From positions 62,001 through 126,000 of the forward strand of contig NC_011682.1 in assembly GCF_000150955.2 (NCBI RefSeq): a DNA stretch of 64,000 bases, read 5' to 3'. A program made the position numbers and the translations under genes. How positions within the stretch are numbered: position 1 is the stretch's first letter; every line of letters begins with the position of its first letter. Shown here piece by piece: positions 28,772-39,420 of the stretch. Source of the stretch: Phaeodactylum tricornutum CCAP 1055/1. Lineage: Eukaryota; Bacillariophyta; Bacillariophyceae; Surirellales; Neidiaceae. The notes under the pieces are model-generated. The model made no database searches and was not told where the DNA came from. It saw only the letters and a program-made list of their open reading frames with translations.

Positions 28772-29821
28772 TTAATTCACCTTTTTCAGTATTTGTTTCT
28801 TCCCACCCGTGGGCTCCGTTGGGATTCGCAGGGTCCCAAAGATACGATCGCAAAAGGTAAAAACTTGCCCATAGTTGTAAACATAATGGGTGTGGTGCAC
28901 GGTATGGTACTTGGAGCCCATAATTGGGTCGATATTAAAATCCATAGCGTCGTGAATGTACGTCGCCCACACGGCGGTAAAAAACAGGAGCATAAAATGG
29001 GTGGGATAGTGACAGGGGACGACAAAGAGCGCCGCCACGTACGGAGAAGCTTGCAGGATACCATCGAGGGGATGAAAGGCAATAGAGGCCCAGGGCGTGA
29101 GCGTTTCCGGCTTGTTGTACGCGTGGTGCATCAAGTGCACGTTCCGATACAACCACTTGTTGGTGTGCAGTTTGCGATGCATCCAGTAAATACCGACCTC
29201 CACCAGAGCAAAATAGAGGACCGTGTAGAGTAGATAGTACGCCCAACCACCAATTTCTTGTACGGTAAAGTAGGTCCAGGTCCAGTTCTGCTCCACGAGA
29301 AATTCGTCGACCACGGGGAGGAGTACGTAAACGAACAAACTGAGTTGCGCGAGTTTAATTTGGTGCCAAATGGTGGCCGCGCTGGGTCGTGGCCGATGAT
29401 TTTGCGCAAATGCAGTACTGGTGGTGGGATGCACGTAGCAAAAGTAGTGAAAGACGCCGGCGGTGCCGTAGTAGACAAGCATGGCACCGATAAAGTTGCG
29501 CATGTAGCACAACGCGTAGTGCGCCCATTCCAAATTGCCTCCGCACCAATCAATGACTTGGGCAGCGACAAAGTTCGGTAACACGATACTGTTTATGTAG
29601 ACGTTAAAGTTGCGACACGGCACGGACAGGGGATCATCGTTCAACAAGGCGGCGTAGGCGGACGAGTACACCTTCCCTCCGTGTGCGTAAACTGTTTCGT
29701 CCGTAGCGATGCGTTGCAACCAACCCGCACCGGGAAACGCGACTGTGAAGCATGTGAACAAAGAGAGGATGACTACTGAGAACAAACTACTACCTAGTCG
29801 CCAACGACTTTCACGCTGCAT
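28772..29821 (-). CDS. Delta7-sterol C5(6)-desaturase (lathosterol oxidase, ERG3/STE1 type)
   Basis: The product is 349 aa from the ATG at 29821; the frame reaches upstream only to a TTG. The three His boxes of the fatty-acid-hydroxylase/sterol-desaturase superfamily are present: HRKLH (~215), HLMHH (~229) and HTVHH (~306). The contexts HAYNKPETLTPWASIAFHP and GSKYHTVHHTHYVYNYGQ match plant STE1/DWF7 and fungal ERG3. Several TM helices surround them, and the first (~10-30) may be a signal anchor. The enzyme introduces the C5 double bond in sterols in the ER, using cytochrome b5 and oxygen. It is convergent with the oxidase gene. Confidence 0.9.
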   Translation of the reverse strand: MQRESRWRLGSSLFSVVILSLFTCFTVAFPGAGWLQRIATDETVYAHGGKVYSSAYAALLNDDPLSVPCRNFNVYINSIVLPNFVAAQVIDWCGGNLEWAHYALCYMRNFIGAMLVYYGTAGVFHYFCYVHPTTSTAFAQNHRPRPSAATIWHQIKLAQLSLFVYVLLPVVDEFLVEQNWTWTYFTVQEIGGWAYYLLYTVLYFALVEVGIYWMHRKLHTNKWLYRNVHLMHHAYNKPETLTPWASIAFHPLDGILQASPYVAALFVVPCHYPTHFMLLFFTAVWATYIHDAMDFNIDPIMGSKYHTVHHTHYVYNYGQVFTFCDRIFGTLRIPTEPTGGKKQILKKVN

Positions 29822-30618
29822 CGGAACGGGTACGTACCAGCCGGAGGCAAATGAAACATGTCGAGTTCCCAAAACGAGACCACCGGTTCAGTTTCTGCAA
29901 TGCTGAAGGTAACATTGTTTCGCCGCCAAGCGGTTACTGAGACTGACAAAGCCGACAGCAGAATCAAGGCAATGTATACGGAACGCGAATTCGAGAGAAG
30001 TCGCACCATGGTCAACTATCTACCGAAGTGTCTCGTGAGCGAATGTTGTGTTACGGTAATTGGAAACTATGAAAACGGCCACTGCCTTGGCTCGTGCAGA
30101 GCGGACGAGGCCTACTGCGAGCCTGTCGGCCCCGAATGGGTGAATGATGTCGTAGTGATAGAAGAGGCATATATTGTATAATGGATATCTTGAGTTTTGT
30201 TGTCGTACGGACACTGTCTGAGGTGGAGGGCAGGAACGAGACCACCGGCCCAACGCCGGCGCTATGCGCTGCAATCCGAACCGGACGTGAGCTATGTTCC
30301 CCAGCCGGGCTTTCTATGCTGTCCTATATTTGCGCAGCAGTAAACGTCTTATGTTCAAGGTATCTTAACCAGTTAGGTCGCATAGAATGAATTTCCTCCG
30401 TCAATAAAGCAGTCGGCTTCGGAGAGGCGGATTTCCGAGACCCGAACACCACTTTGTAGTGACAAACTCATGTTTTAAACTGAGTGTCATCATTTGAAAA
30501 AGAGCCCTACTTGGAGAATACAACTCAACCCGGCTTTAATATCAACCCATCTATTTAATGTGCAGTCGGTTGAGGTGATCTCCAACAGGGACTCCTTTGG
30601 GCTTGCACAAACTTAAGG
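29822..30618. other. Intergenic region
   Basis: No supported gene is seen. A short minus-strand ORF (29794-30015) begins with a signal-peptide-like sequence just upstream of the desaturase and might be a 5' leader or alternative exon. Confidence 0.45.
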
Positions 30619-31266
30619 TTACGGAAAATTCCGGATTGAAGGAGACAGCAGCAACGAACTTTGATGAGTCTGCCGGTCGCGACAGGTTCGCAATGCTTCC
30701 TGCAAATCGATGGCCAAAACTAGACGCGGATCCCACTGTGCTACAGAGCTCGGTTTGGATGATGGATCCATTGTTCTGCTTGGATCTATGAAATTGGGAC
30801 GCGCCGAGAGTTCCTGAACAAGCTTGTGATTGCATATTTGATCGGCGGTCGGACTGGGGGCGGAACTGGACACGCTGGCCAAGCTGTGTAGGTAATGCCG
30901 TGACCCTAAGACGCTGCAGGTCAAGAAACCCACATCAGCACTCAAAATCACTTGTGAAACGGTAATAAAAATTTCGGGCAGATCCCCGAACGATCGACCG
31001 ACGGCGCCCAAAAAGACTCGACGCACCGGTGTCAAGACTCCAAGTGAAACTAAACCAGCGGTAATTCCTTCCAATAAACCAGGCGTTCGAGTGATGAAAT
31101 CTGGAACGCTGATCCAAGAGTCGCTAGTGTTCTCTCTCGATTGCTTTGCCAGATTTTCGTTGATAATCAATCCTTCCTGTTCGGACTGAAGGACATACTT
31201 GCGAATAATGTCAGCGACGCTCATCGCTGCTTGCATTGCGGTCAATGATTCTTGGGAATGCGCCAT
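30619..31266 (-). CDS. Two-TM protein, divergent family member D
   Basis: The product is 215 aa from the ATG at 31266. TM1 (PGLLEGITAGLVSLGVL, ~62-79) aligns with GLIEGAIAGGFSLFVL of the protein at 16349. TM2 is at ~99-118. The C-terminal ATRHCQQR-type motif is kept as RTCRDRQTHQSS (~193), and a Cys lies in TADQICNHKLVQE. The Pro-rich PPGVP element is missing. It is the shortest member and is unlinked to the other three, which lie within 10 kb of each other. Membership rests on eye alignment of two short blocks. The function is not recognised. Confidence 0.65.
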   Translation of the reverse strand: MAHSQESLTAMQAAMSVADIIRKYVLQSEQEGLIINENLAKQSRENTSDSWISVPDFITRTPGLLEGITAGLVSLGVLTPVRRVFLGAVGRSFGDLPEIFITVSQVILSADVGFLTCSVLGSRHYLHSLASVSSSAPSPTADQICNHKLVQELSARPNFIDPSRTMDPSSKPSSVAQWDPRLVLAIDLQEALRTCRDRQTHQSSLLLSPSIRNFP

Positions 31267-31711
31267 CGTCACGGCTGCTGTTCATCACGGATAGAATAGG
31301 TAATACGCTTCAAATTTGGATACCAAATGGAAGCACGGTTGAGCACAAGATCAAAACGTCGCCTTGCGTGTACTTTTACTCTTACTATTGGTCCTTTTCT
31401 CGTTCGATGTGATGAGCTTCACAGGAAGAAGCACGGTGAACGGCCGTTTTTATTTTAAACATTTGACAGTATAAAATTTGAACTGATATCCCGCGTGTCT
31501 CGAGGCATCGGGACACAGAACGAAGGGTAGACTGCAACAACTAACAGTATTGGAATATAGGTAGATATGAACTAACCAAACCGGTTCCTGTAAAAGTGAG
31601 AACTTGACTTAAAATGAATGAATCGGTACGGCATAGCTTTGATGCGAGAGTGTAAAGAATTGATGGTTGCATGGTCTCGCTTTCAGCATAATCTTAAAAC
31701 ATTGCTCCTCT
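31267..31711. other. Intergenic region
   Basis: This holds the upstream side of the 30619-31266 gene and the 3' flank of the next gene. It is AT-rich at ~31440-31490. No gene is seen. Confidence 0.55.
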
Positions 31712-33325
31712 TTACAACCGCGCAGTCGCGGAATCGGACCAGGAGGCCTGTCTCCCTCTGCGAGAAACGCTTTTGTAGATCGACAGACCAGGCTCGACTT
31801 CCCGCCTAGAATCGAATGGCTCTAGACCCAAAGGTGTCACACATTGGGAAGTTTCGTTCACGACGCGACTCTCAGTCGACGTTACGGACGTGTCTACGGC
31901 GTTGTCGGAGACCAATAGACATCCTGATGTTTGCTTGTATGCATCAATTGGAATTGCGGGATCGTTCATTAGGACATGGCGAGGTGCATCCTCAACTGGA
32001 TTTGTATCTCGGAATCGAATAGGTGGTAGACGGTGCCGACGTTTGTAAGAGTGCGTATTCAAGACAGCCAAATCTGACTTATTAGAGAGGTCCACAACGT
32101 CAATCTCCTCGAACTGACCAGTCGTTCTGGATTTCTTTTCCAATCTACTTTTTTCGTTCTTTGTCGTTCCTTTCTTCCCTACATTTCGTTCAAGTGTTGT
32201 TGAATGAAACGGCCGTTTCAAGGACAATCGGAGACGACGCTTTGGAAAAACACTGCTCGCATCCAGCGTCTCGGTCTGCATGGCCAAATCAAAAACTCTT
32301 GTGGCTTCGGCTGCCTGAGACATCCCGACAGAGCCGCGAGGTTTCGAAGACGCTGCCATATTATCGTTCTCTAAAGGTGTACCAGTGAAGCTGGACTTCC
32401 CCTCGTCCGTCCGTTTCAAAAAAACTTCCGGTGCGATGTTGGGGGCATACATGCCTTTAGCGGTATCCCAATAACAATCCGTCGGTGCGCGACCTGGTGG
32501 ACGGGCGAAACTGCCGTCCTCGAGTTGGAGAGGGGGACATCGAGGCGCAATCAATCCCGCTTCGGTAACACGTTTTCGAGGCCGTGGTTGAGTGACACTT
32601 CCAATGGACGATACCATAAGAGGATCAGGCGCTACAGTATTGGCTTGAATACGGATTCTCAGTTTCCCATTTTTATTCAAAGTTTCTTCAGTTGACGTCA
32701 TTGATGCAGCACTAGCGTGAGCAAATGACAGCTTATTCAGGGAATCGGCTGGTGCCCGTTTTCGCTTCGATGGGGCTTTCGACAAGTGGGGAACTTTCTG
32801 GTGCTGCTTGCGAGCCACAGCACAGCCTATTGTTAGACTTTCAAAAGTCCACACTTCCTGATCAATCGCTCGTTTCCCAAAGCGAGCCTTGAGAGCTGTT
32901 TGTGTCGTTTGAATGCGAATCTTTCGAGCCACTTGGTCCATTTCTTGGTCAGGGATATGATTAATGAGTCTTCCAAACAAGAGACTACACGCGTCAAAAT
33001 AGTGCTGCGTATGAGACACATGCTCACGCCACATAAGTTCCACTGGTCTAGCGGGAACAAGGAGCGTGCTATTCCAGTCTTCCATGATCTGCTTGAGCTC
33101 CAAAAATTGACGATATGATTTCAAGATTCGCTGCGCGTACGAGGATATCCATCCGTAAGCTTTACCACAGCTTAACACAAGGAGGGTGGACGCTTCTTGC
33201 GGTCGTCTCATATCAACCACCCACCAACATTCCTTGAGACTATCGGGAGACGGTGCGGCCATGGCGGTGGAAATTACGGCTGCCGGAGTAGTTCCACTCT
33301 CCCGAGCTCCTCTGTTTGAGCTCAT
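31712..33325 (-). CDS. GRDP/DUF1399-like protein with long disordered tail
   Basis: The product is 537 aa, from an ATG. The first ~150 residues resemble the N-terminal module of glycine-rich-domain proteins. They contain ECWWVVDMRRP, SYRQFLELKQIMEDW, PARPVELMWREHVSHTQHY and CSLLFGRLINHIPDQ. The usual PTxxVDxxWHxH motif is altered here to ELMWREH. The remaining ~380 residues are charged and Ser/Lys/Arg-rich with basic clusters (PSKRKRAP, RPRKRV) that could be nuclear localisation signals. The molecular role of the family is not well defined. A CTAACTGTAA element lies 22-31 bp before the start codon. Confidence 0.68.
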   Translation of the reverse strand: MSSNRGARESGTTPAAVISTAMAAPSPDSLKECWWVVDMRRPQEASTLLVLSCGKAYGWISSYAQRILKSYRQFLELKQIMEDWNSTLLVPARPVELMWREHVSHTQHYFDACSLLFGRLINHIPDQEMDQVARKIRIQTTQTALKARFGKRAIDQEVWTFESLTIGCAVARKQHQKVPHLSKAPSKRKRAPADSLNKLSFAHASAASMTSTEETLNKNGKLRIRIQANTVAPDPLMVSSIGSVTQPRPRKRVTEAGLIAPRCPPLQLEDGSFARPPGRAPTDCYWDTAKGMYAPNIAPEVFLKRTDEGKSSFTGTPLENDNMAASSKPRGSVGMSQAAEATRVFDLAMQTETLDASSVFPKRRLRLSLKRPFHSTTLERNVGKKGTTKNEKSRLEKKSRTTGQFEEIDVVDLSNKSDLAVLNTHSYKRRHRLPPIRFRDTNPVEDAPRHVLMNDPAIPIDAYKQTSGCLLVSDNAVDTSVTSTESRVVNETSQCVTPLGLEPFDSRREVEPGLSIYKSVSRRGRQASWSDSATARL

Positions 33326-34587
33326 GCCAAAAATGAAGATGGTTTACTAACTGTAAAAGAAAGGCACAAAGTAAAGGCGCGGAATGAAGCTTTTCCCTAC
33401 TGGGCTGATGCTTTAGGTGGGGCCTGATTCCTTGAGGTTCACATGAAATATTAAAGGTTTCGCAGAAGTGAAGTTCTGGATGGCAAGGTCAGCCAATCTG
33501 CTAATCTCGGAAAACATTCATGAGCAGGAGTTAAACATTTAAATTTAAAATAGAATTGTACTCTCGTGTTCACAGTAAGAGAGGTTGAACCAACATTGTG
33601 AATGTTTACAGTGAATGCAAGGTTTTTTATACAATTTGATGGTAGCCTTGACGGCAAAAAGCCAAGTCAAAGAGAATGGTGTAAGATTTGAAAATTAGGT
33701 AGGGAACACAAGAAACAGATTTTCTAAAATACATGGGGCTTGGACAGAAGGCATAGGTCAGTTCCTCAAGCTATTTTCTAGAACTCTTCCTAGATGAGAG
33801 ATCATTTGTGCAGAGCAGAAAGACGTCAGCAGTGCCTTTGAACTATGTTTAAACTGTTGGTAACATCGATGATTGGGAAAATGGGAGCAAGGAACGTCGA
33901 TAACTTTGCGATGGGCGTGACTTTGATGCATCTACTGCAAGCAATGTTGCAAGCCGTCATAGGATCAAACACCGTCGAAACATCCTTCATTCTTTTTAGA
34001 ATAGGTTTGGGACGGTGCTCGAAATGGAGCAATGTGAGCGATTTCGGTTTGATCGTTAACTACTAATCCACGGTGTTGAAGCATCGCTCCTGTTAAAATC
34101 CACCTCCCGAATACAGCACCATAATTTCAAGAAAAGCCGCCGGGGTCGTGACATCTGAGGGGCTTTAATACGTTCTTCTTGCTTTCGACTATAAATATAT
34201 ATGGAAGGTTGTTCGGAGGGCTTATACCGGCGCAATTCAACCCCAAATCATTGTGTCTTTCATGAGGAATATCGACATATTAGCGGTAGGTCATTTCCAC
34301 CGGATGGCTGGAATTGACAAACATACTTTACGACTTAATTATATATTTTGATAATTATAGTCTCGAGTAGGTGAACTGTGATGACTCTTATACTATCGAA
34401 AGGATAGCCTGTAGGACCTTATCGTGGCTTTCTCTTTTCGCAAACACTATATGGTCGAAAAGCATCCGGTCTCAAACCGTTCCAGGGAAAGCCAAACCAA
34501 CTTTGGCATTCTAGAAGTCCAAGCCGACAACCATCAAAATTTTCCAAATCCCAATCATTCCCGGAAATAAGTGTGCAAGTAGAGATT
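33326..34587. other. Divergent AT-rich intergenic region
   Basis: This 1.26-kb gap separates divergent genes. It contains short ORFs without family features and AT-rich runs (33530-33560, 34185-34205, 34330-34360). Nothing further is recognised. Confidence 0.5.
33347..33356 (-). promoter_or_regulatory. TTACAGTTAG element close to start codon
   Basis: This is a variant of the recurrent motif, on the minus strand 22-31 bp upstream of the ATG at 33325. The role is inferred. Confidence 0.3.
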
Positions 34588-35886
34588 ATGCCTATAGCCA
34601 TGACGATGAACATCAACGGCAGCTTAGCCTGGCCAGACCATGTGCCGAAAAGCATGGCTGATCACATCCACGATGAAGTGCGAGACACGGTCGCAAACAG
34701 TCGGCTTGTTCGAAAGTCAGATGGAATTGCTCTCGTATCTCAAAATGAGCTACAGATAGGGCCAATTTTAGGACAGGGGGCCTTTTCGGAAGTACATGAA
34801 GTTCGAGTCTTGAACGAGCAAGGGGACGCCCACACATACGCCATGAAACACTTAAAATTCAAGCTCATGAGCCAGCCAGACAACTTTCGCCTCGCTGCAG
34901 CTGAGCTTGCAATCGAAGCCCATATGCTAGCTAGCTTCGATCATCCAAATATCATGAGAATTAGAGGCTGGGCTGCAAATGGAGTTGCGTCGTTCACCTT
35001 CGGCAAACATGATTCTTTCTTTCTTTTGCTCGACAAACTCGATGAGACCCTGGATCAGCGCATTAACACTTGGGAAAAGCAACAAGTCATGATGAAATCT
35101 CAGCAGATTCAAAGTATCAATCCAGTTATTGATCTATGGAGACGTTTCAGCAACCAAAACCCACACGAGGCAGCTGCTTTGGACGGCGAGATTCGACTAT
35201 ATCAAGACCAGCTCTACCTTGAAAAGCTGGGAATTTGCGCCGAAATCGCCTCGGCACTCGCATACCTTCACAACCAGGGGGTTATCTTTCGTGACTTGAA
35301 GCCAAACAATATTGGATTTCTGAATGGCCGTGTCCAATTATTCGACTTCGGTCTCAGTCGCGAAATCCCATCATGCGACTTTAGCCAAGCTTTCGAAATG
35401 TCTGGCAAAGTGGGTACTCTCCGTTATATGGCCGTGGAAGTCGCTTGTCACCAACGCTATAATGTCTCAGCAGACGTTTACAGCTGGGCGATGGTCTGTT
35501 ACGAAGTCTTGACTCATCAAAAGCCGTTCGCGGACTGGACGCGCGATATGCACCAGCATTTGGTTTGCGGTCGTGGAATGCGCCCAGAAACGGATCGTCT
35601 TCCTAGAAATATAGGTGCATTGCTACAAGCCAGTTGGTCGCAACGAGCTCATGAGCGGCCTCATATGTTGGCAGCTATGCATAAGACCCGAATGTTGGAA
35701 GAGCAGCACTTGTTTTCATGCTCCTCTCTTCATCAACCTACACCGCTTCACGAAAATGTCGATGTGGCCGTTGAACTGCCGCATAACTTTTCATTGATCC
35801 GAAAGTGTCCGGATAGAACGTTTTCCAACGACACACAAAATACTGGGACCACCATGTCTATGTCGGGACTGAGAGACTACGTATAA
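34588..35886 (+). CDS. Protein kinase, TKL-like
   Basis: The product is 432 aa from the ATG at 34588; a GTG lies upstream in frame. The Gly-rich loop LGQGAFSEVHEV is at ~62 and the Lys of YAMKHLKF at ~87. The catalytic loop is VIFRDLKPNNIGF (~234), with Phe in place of the usual His of HRD. The Mg site LFDFGLSRE is at ~251 and the activation segment ends GTLRYMAVEV. DVYSWAMVCYEVLTHQKPF and the invariant Arg in HERPHM complete the fold. An insert of ~60 residues (~135-195) sits between the N-lobe and the catalytic loop. The protein is probably an active cytosolic Ser/Thr kinase. No sensory or TM domain is present and the substrates are unknown. Confidence 0.9.
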   Translation: MPIAMTMNINGSLAWPDHVPKSMADHIHDEVRDTVANSRLVRKSDGIALVSQNELQIGPILGQGAFSEVHEVRVLNEQGDAHTYAMKHLKFKLMSQPDNFRLAAAELAIEAHMLASFDHPNIMRIRGWAANGVASFTFGKHDSFFLLLDKLDETLDQRINTWEKQQVMMKSQQIQSINPVIDLWRRFSNQNPHEAAALDGEIRLYQDQLYLEKLGICAEIASALAYLHNQGVIFRDLKPNNIGFLNGRVQLFDFGLSREIPSCDFSQAFEMSGKVGTLRYMAVEVACHQRYNVSADVYSWAMVCYEVLTHQKPFADWTRDMHQHLVCGRGMRPETDRLPRNIGALLQASWSQRAHERPHMLAAMHKTRMLEEQHLFSCSSLHQPTPLHENVDVAVELPHNFSLIRKCPDRTFSNDTQNTGTTMSMSGLRDYV

Positions 35887-36415
35887 ACAATATGGCTACT
35901 CATACAAGTAGACAAGAAACATTCCTCATCATATCAGCTACAAACTTTTCGGAAACAAACCGATGACTTTGTTAAACCCGCTGATGAACGATTCCAGCGC
36001 ATGCATAATGAATAAAAGGCACTAGATATACAGGTCCTATTTTTGGATTCTTAAGGCTGCTCACGTTAGCTGCTGCATTGATCAGTTGTTAGATACAAAC
36101 TCAAATTTGCCAAAAGTTTTTTTTGCAATTCTATCCAATGCCTTCTACCATGGGTGTAAAAAGCATCCGAAGCTCCAAAGTCAAAAATCGCATTCGTACT
36201 TGACACCAAATTGCGGGGTAACAGATAAAGTTTTTGACCACAAATAAGCTGAGCTTTGCATATAAGAACCAATGATATGAACACTAGGAGGGATGCATCA
36301 ATTGACTGATAGCTTCCCGTATGTACACGAGAAGGTTGTAGACTGCAGAGCTAATGCAGCTGGCGCCTAAAGCTATTCACAAATCTTATTGTTGTAAAGC
36401 TATTTGTATTGTTGT
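35887..36415. other. Convergent 3' intergenic region
   Basis: This holds the 3' flanks of the kinase and PEX4-like genes. Short ORFs only. Confidence 0.55.
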
Positions 36416-37009
36416 TCAACCGTCTTGGTCTTGGTCCAAAGGAGGTGGCCAGGCAATGAACCGTGCGTTTTCCATTGTGTACATTGCGGCCGTGGTGTCG
36501 TAGGCCAATGTATCGGCACTCCGCAACATGTTCCCCGCGTCACAATTGAGCGGCGATGAGGCGTCCGGGTCGGATAACAAGGCCAGGACAGCCCGGCAGG
36601 CTGACAAGAGGCCCCATGCTGGAGACCATTCCTTTTTCAAAATATCCAAACAAATATCGCCTGTGCGAAAGTGCACATTGGGATGGAAAATCTGTCCGTG
36701 ATTGAGAAAGCAAGCAAGTAAACAAACAAAACGTTGAGATACGCATTTACGTATATATCCACACTCGGATCAACGCACTTTGGTAACAAATTTGATGGAC
36801 GGTGGTGCCAACGGATAGTCCAGACCGCAACGAATATCGAGTTGAAAGACACCGTCCTGATAGGGTGTGTCCTCCGGGCCTTTGATCCAGGCCTTCCAGG
36901 ATAGTAGATTGTCGGGGTCGTGCTGGAGCACAATTGTATCGTCCGGATCTCGACGAAGCACCTGAAGCTCTTTACGTAAGCGTTTCGCGGCAGCTACCGG
37001 AGTTGCCAT
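36416..37009 (-). CDS. PEX4: Ubiquitin-conjugating enzyme E2, PEX4-like (two exons)
   Basis: The exons are 37009-36779 and 36691-36416, with an 87-bp phase-0 intron (donor GTGCGT, acceptor GGACAG), giving 168 aa. Exon 1 has the UBC N-terminal helix and SWKAWIKGPEDTPYQDGVFQ. Exon 2 begins IFHPNVHFRTGDICLDILKK, which contains the HPN motif and catalytic Cys91. The segment EWSPAWGLLSACRAVLALL, then SPLNCDAGNMLRSAD, matches plant PEX4 better than other E2s. PEX4 monoubiquitinates the import receptor PEX5 at the peroxisome so that it can be recycled; this assignment rests on sequence resemblance. A short hydrophilic tail rich in Pro/Asp extends beyond the usual end. Confidence 0.88.
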
Positions 37010-39420
37010 TTTCCTATGTGCGATTGGCTTCGATTTCGTAACAACGACTCGGGCTGTGGGGACTGCAATAGAAATCGGACCATAGATTGTTGACAGAGCA
37101 AAAAGCAGTGAGTTGTTAGTTCGGTCTTGCTCTCGAAGCCAACAGCTCTTTTTCTGCCATTGTCTTTTTAGGTGGCCGTCCCAGGAGATTGAGTTTTGGA
37201 AAGAAACCGACCATACGCCCTTCGAACAAACAAGGCGTGGCCTGTCCGACGTCCTGTGATGAATAGGAAATAAATTCTGACAGTGACAGTGATACTAGTA
37301 GCTAGTTCCAGCTTTTTCAAATTCTAGATTCTATGGATTCTTCCTCTGCAAGCCGGTATTTCTGTAATGTCAGTCACAGTCAGTGATTGAACATTTGACT
37401 CTGTTCATAGTTTCTCAAACTTATCACGGGTCGAGTATAGGTAGGCGGCACCCATTGCCACATTGCCATACAGCATACCATCAAGCAGGCCCCAATTTAG
37501 TCTCAGGCAACAAAGATTTGCATTACGGAACCGTCAGGTCGCGTGAAGACCTGTTTTAACGCCTTTTGGTCGGAAGGATGAAATCTGGTCGGTAATTAGA
37601 GCGAACTTGAGGAACAACGTAATTCCCAGGTCTAGCATTTCCGTCAGATCCATACGTCTAATACAAATTATCACCAGCACTTGGAGAGAGCGCTACTGAC
37701 ATATGAAATGATGGGCTATAGACGTTAGCAGTGAGTTGGTTCCTGTCCTCAATTTATATAGCTTAATACCAACAAACAAGTGATTATCAGAACGAACAAC
37801 CAGGGCAAACGGTCTCAAAGCACTACTCGAAAAGCTAGGTTTATCATTCTACCTTACAGTTGAACAAAGATGGATAACTCTTCAGTCTATACATCCAAAC
37901 CAGATTGACTCCATTTCCTCTAGTTTCGGTTAATCATTTGCAATGCTAGTAAGAACCGAAGTTGACGTATCGGATCCAATTAACAATCAACTGTACGATC
38001 CTTCTCGATACTCTTGCGAAGCAACTGTGTCTAAAAGCTCTTTGTTTGCTTGTATAGATTTTTACCAAGTACGATAGTGTGCTGTCTTTTTGGGTGTTCC
38101 TGATTATTTGTAATGGAACGCACTGACATCCCAACGTGAATTTCCCTGCTTGTTATACGTGTGCCAACAGCAGTCGGAATGAGGGGTATCTCAAGGGGAA
38201 CCACAAGGTCGTGTTGATAACATCGCAACTGTGGGGCTTTGTACAGCCTACTAAGACTCCATTGATTCAGTATTTCCCTTCAACAATGGACTGTGTTTGT
38301 ATGATTGGTGTCGCCCTTGCAATGTACAATAGTATTGGGTCATGCCGTTTTGCTCTTCTCGCAGCAGTTCACATCTCCTGTACGATTGCTTGGTTGGATG
38401 TGTGCACCGTCTTGCGCATCGGTGGACCATTGGACAGTAGAAAGTGTCAGCGGTCACACCTGCGTTTGCTTCTGCACGCCATCCGAGATTTCCAATGCTT
38501 TTTCTGATGAGAAATTGTTCTGGAATGTTTTCAGCATCGTTGTCAAACGGTCGCAAACTTGCTGAAGCCTCGTATCGGACTGAATACGCTGCAGCTTGTG
38601 TTATACACAGGACAAGAAACGGCTCTGGCTGTGAAGAAAATGGACTTTTCCACCGAGGATTACGTTGAGGTCGACTTTCTATTGGTGAAAGAGAAGTGCT
38701 TTTGACTGGCGTTTCTCATACTGTCAGCGGTATCATGCCATCGAAGAGAGCGACCACTTTTCGTTTGCATAAATGCACCCGAACCAATACATTTGCGCTA
38801 ATTGCGTTTTTCCTATTCAAGTGTGATCTATGCGCAAGAGAAAAGCTGTCTGACATGGAGCAAAAGGTGAGGCGCCCCTTTGCAAAAAACCTATTATCCG
38901 CCACACTCACCACGTCACGGTACGACATTGGGAATCCTCGAAAGGGAATTTTCATTTCCTCACTATTTTCTTTCGACCTGGATGTGAACAAGGCCCGGCG
39001 GGCTCGTGCTGTTTAAATGTCGAGCCGGCAAGGCGTTGTACCACAACACAACCCAACAACGATATTGCGTTTCCACATTTGCTTCATGATTGCAACAATG
39101 GGAACAATATTTTGCACAGCGGGGGCTCTTTGTCTCAAGTTAGATAGCCAATGGTAAGTTCAAAAGATTGCTTCCCTGTTGAATATACAGCTAGAGCTTA
39201 GGTCACTGCCCATTGTCTCGGCACGATGCTCTCGAGTATGGGCGCTATCACGATGCCGTATTGCGCTTCGTACAAGTCAAACGTCGTGTCACGGAACGCG
39301 TCGAACTCAAACAATGTTCGTTGGTATTACAGGAGGAGAGAACCTCACTGCGTAAACCGTTCGACGACGCCATGGAACTTGTACCCAACAACCTTTTCAT
39401 CGCAAACCGGGATGGAGATG
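37010..39420. other. Gene-poor region with possible gene fragments
   Basis: No intact gene is seen over 2.4 kb. TCACAGTCAG lies at 37374-37383. The stretch ~38540-38697 on the plus strand reads like a short coding fragment (LNTLQLVLYTGQETALAV, then MDFSTEDYVEVDF) with no ends. A frame near 39213-39458 is similarly unassigned. The 39-bp inverted copy at 38890-38928 lies here. Confidence 0.5.
38890..38928 (-). repeat. 39-bp sequence, left copy of an inverted pair
   Basis: This is a perfect reverse complement of 42364-42402; identity stops exactly at both edges. Read on the minus strand it encodes MSYRDVVSVADNR inside a longer open frame. Confidence 0.85.

Noticed and set aside
29794-30015. Signal-peptide-like minus-strand ORF upstream of the sterol desaturase
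   Set aside because: It is only ~70 codons and ends inside the desaturase leader. The desaturase already has a hydrophobic start. Kept only as a note.
38251-38556. Cys/His-rich minus-strand ORF that could suggest a zinc knuckle of a mobile element
   Set aside because: The Cys/His spacing does not match a CCHC knuckle, and the frame has no neighbouring element domains.
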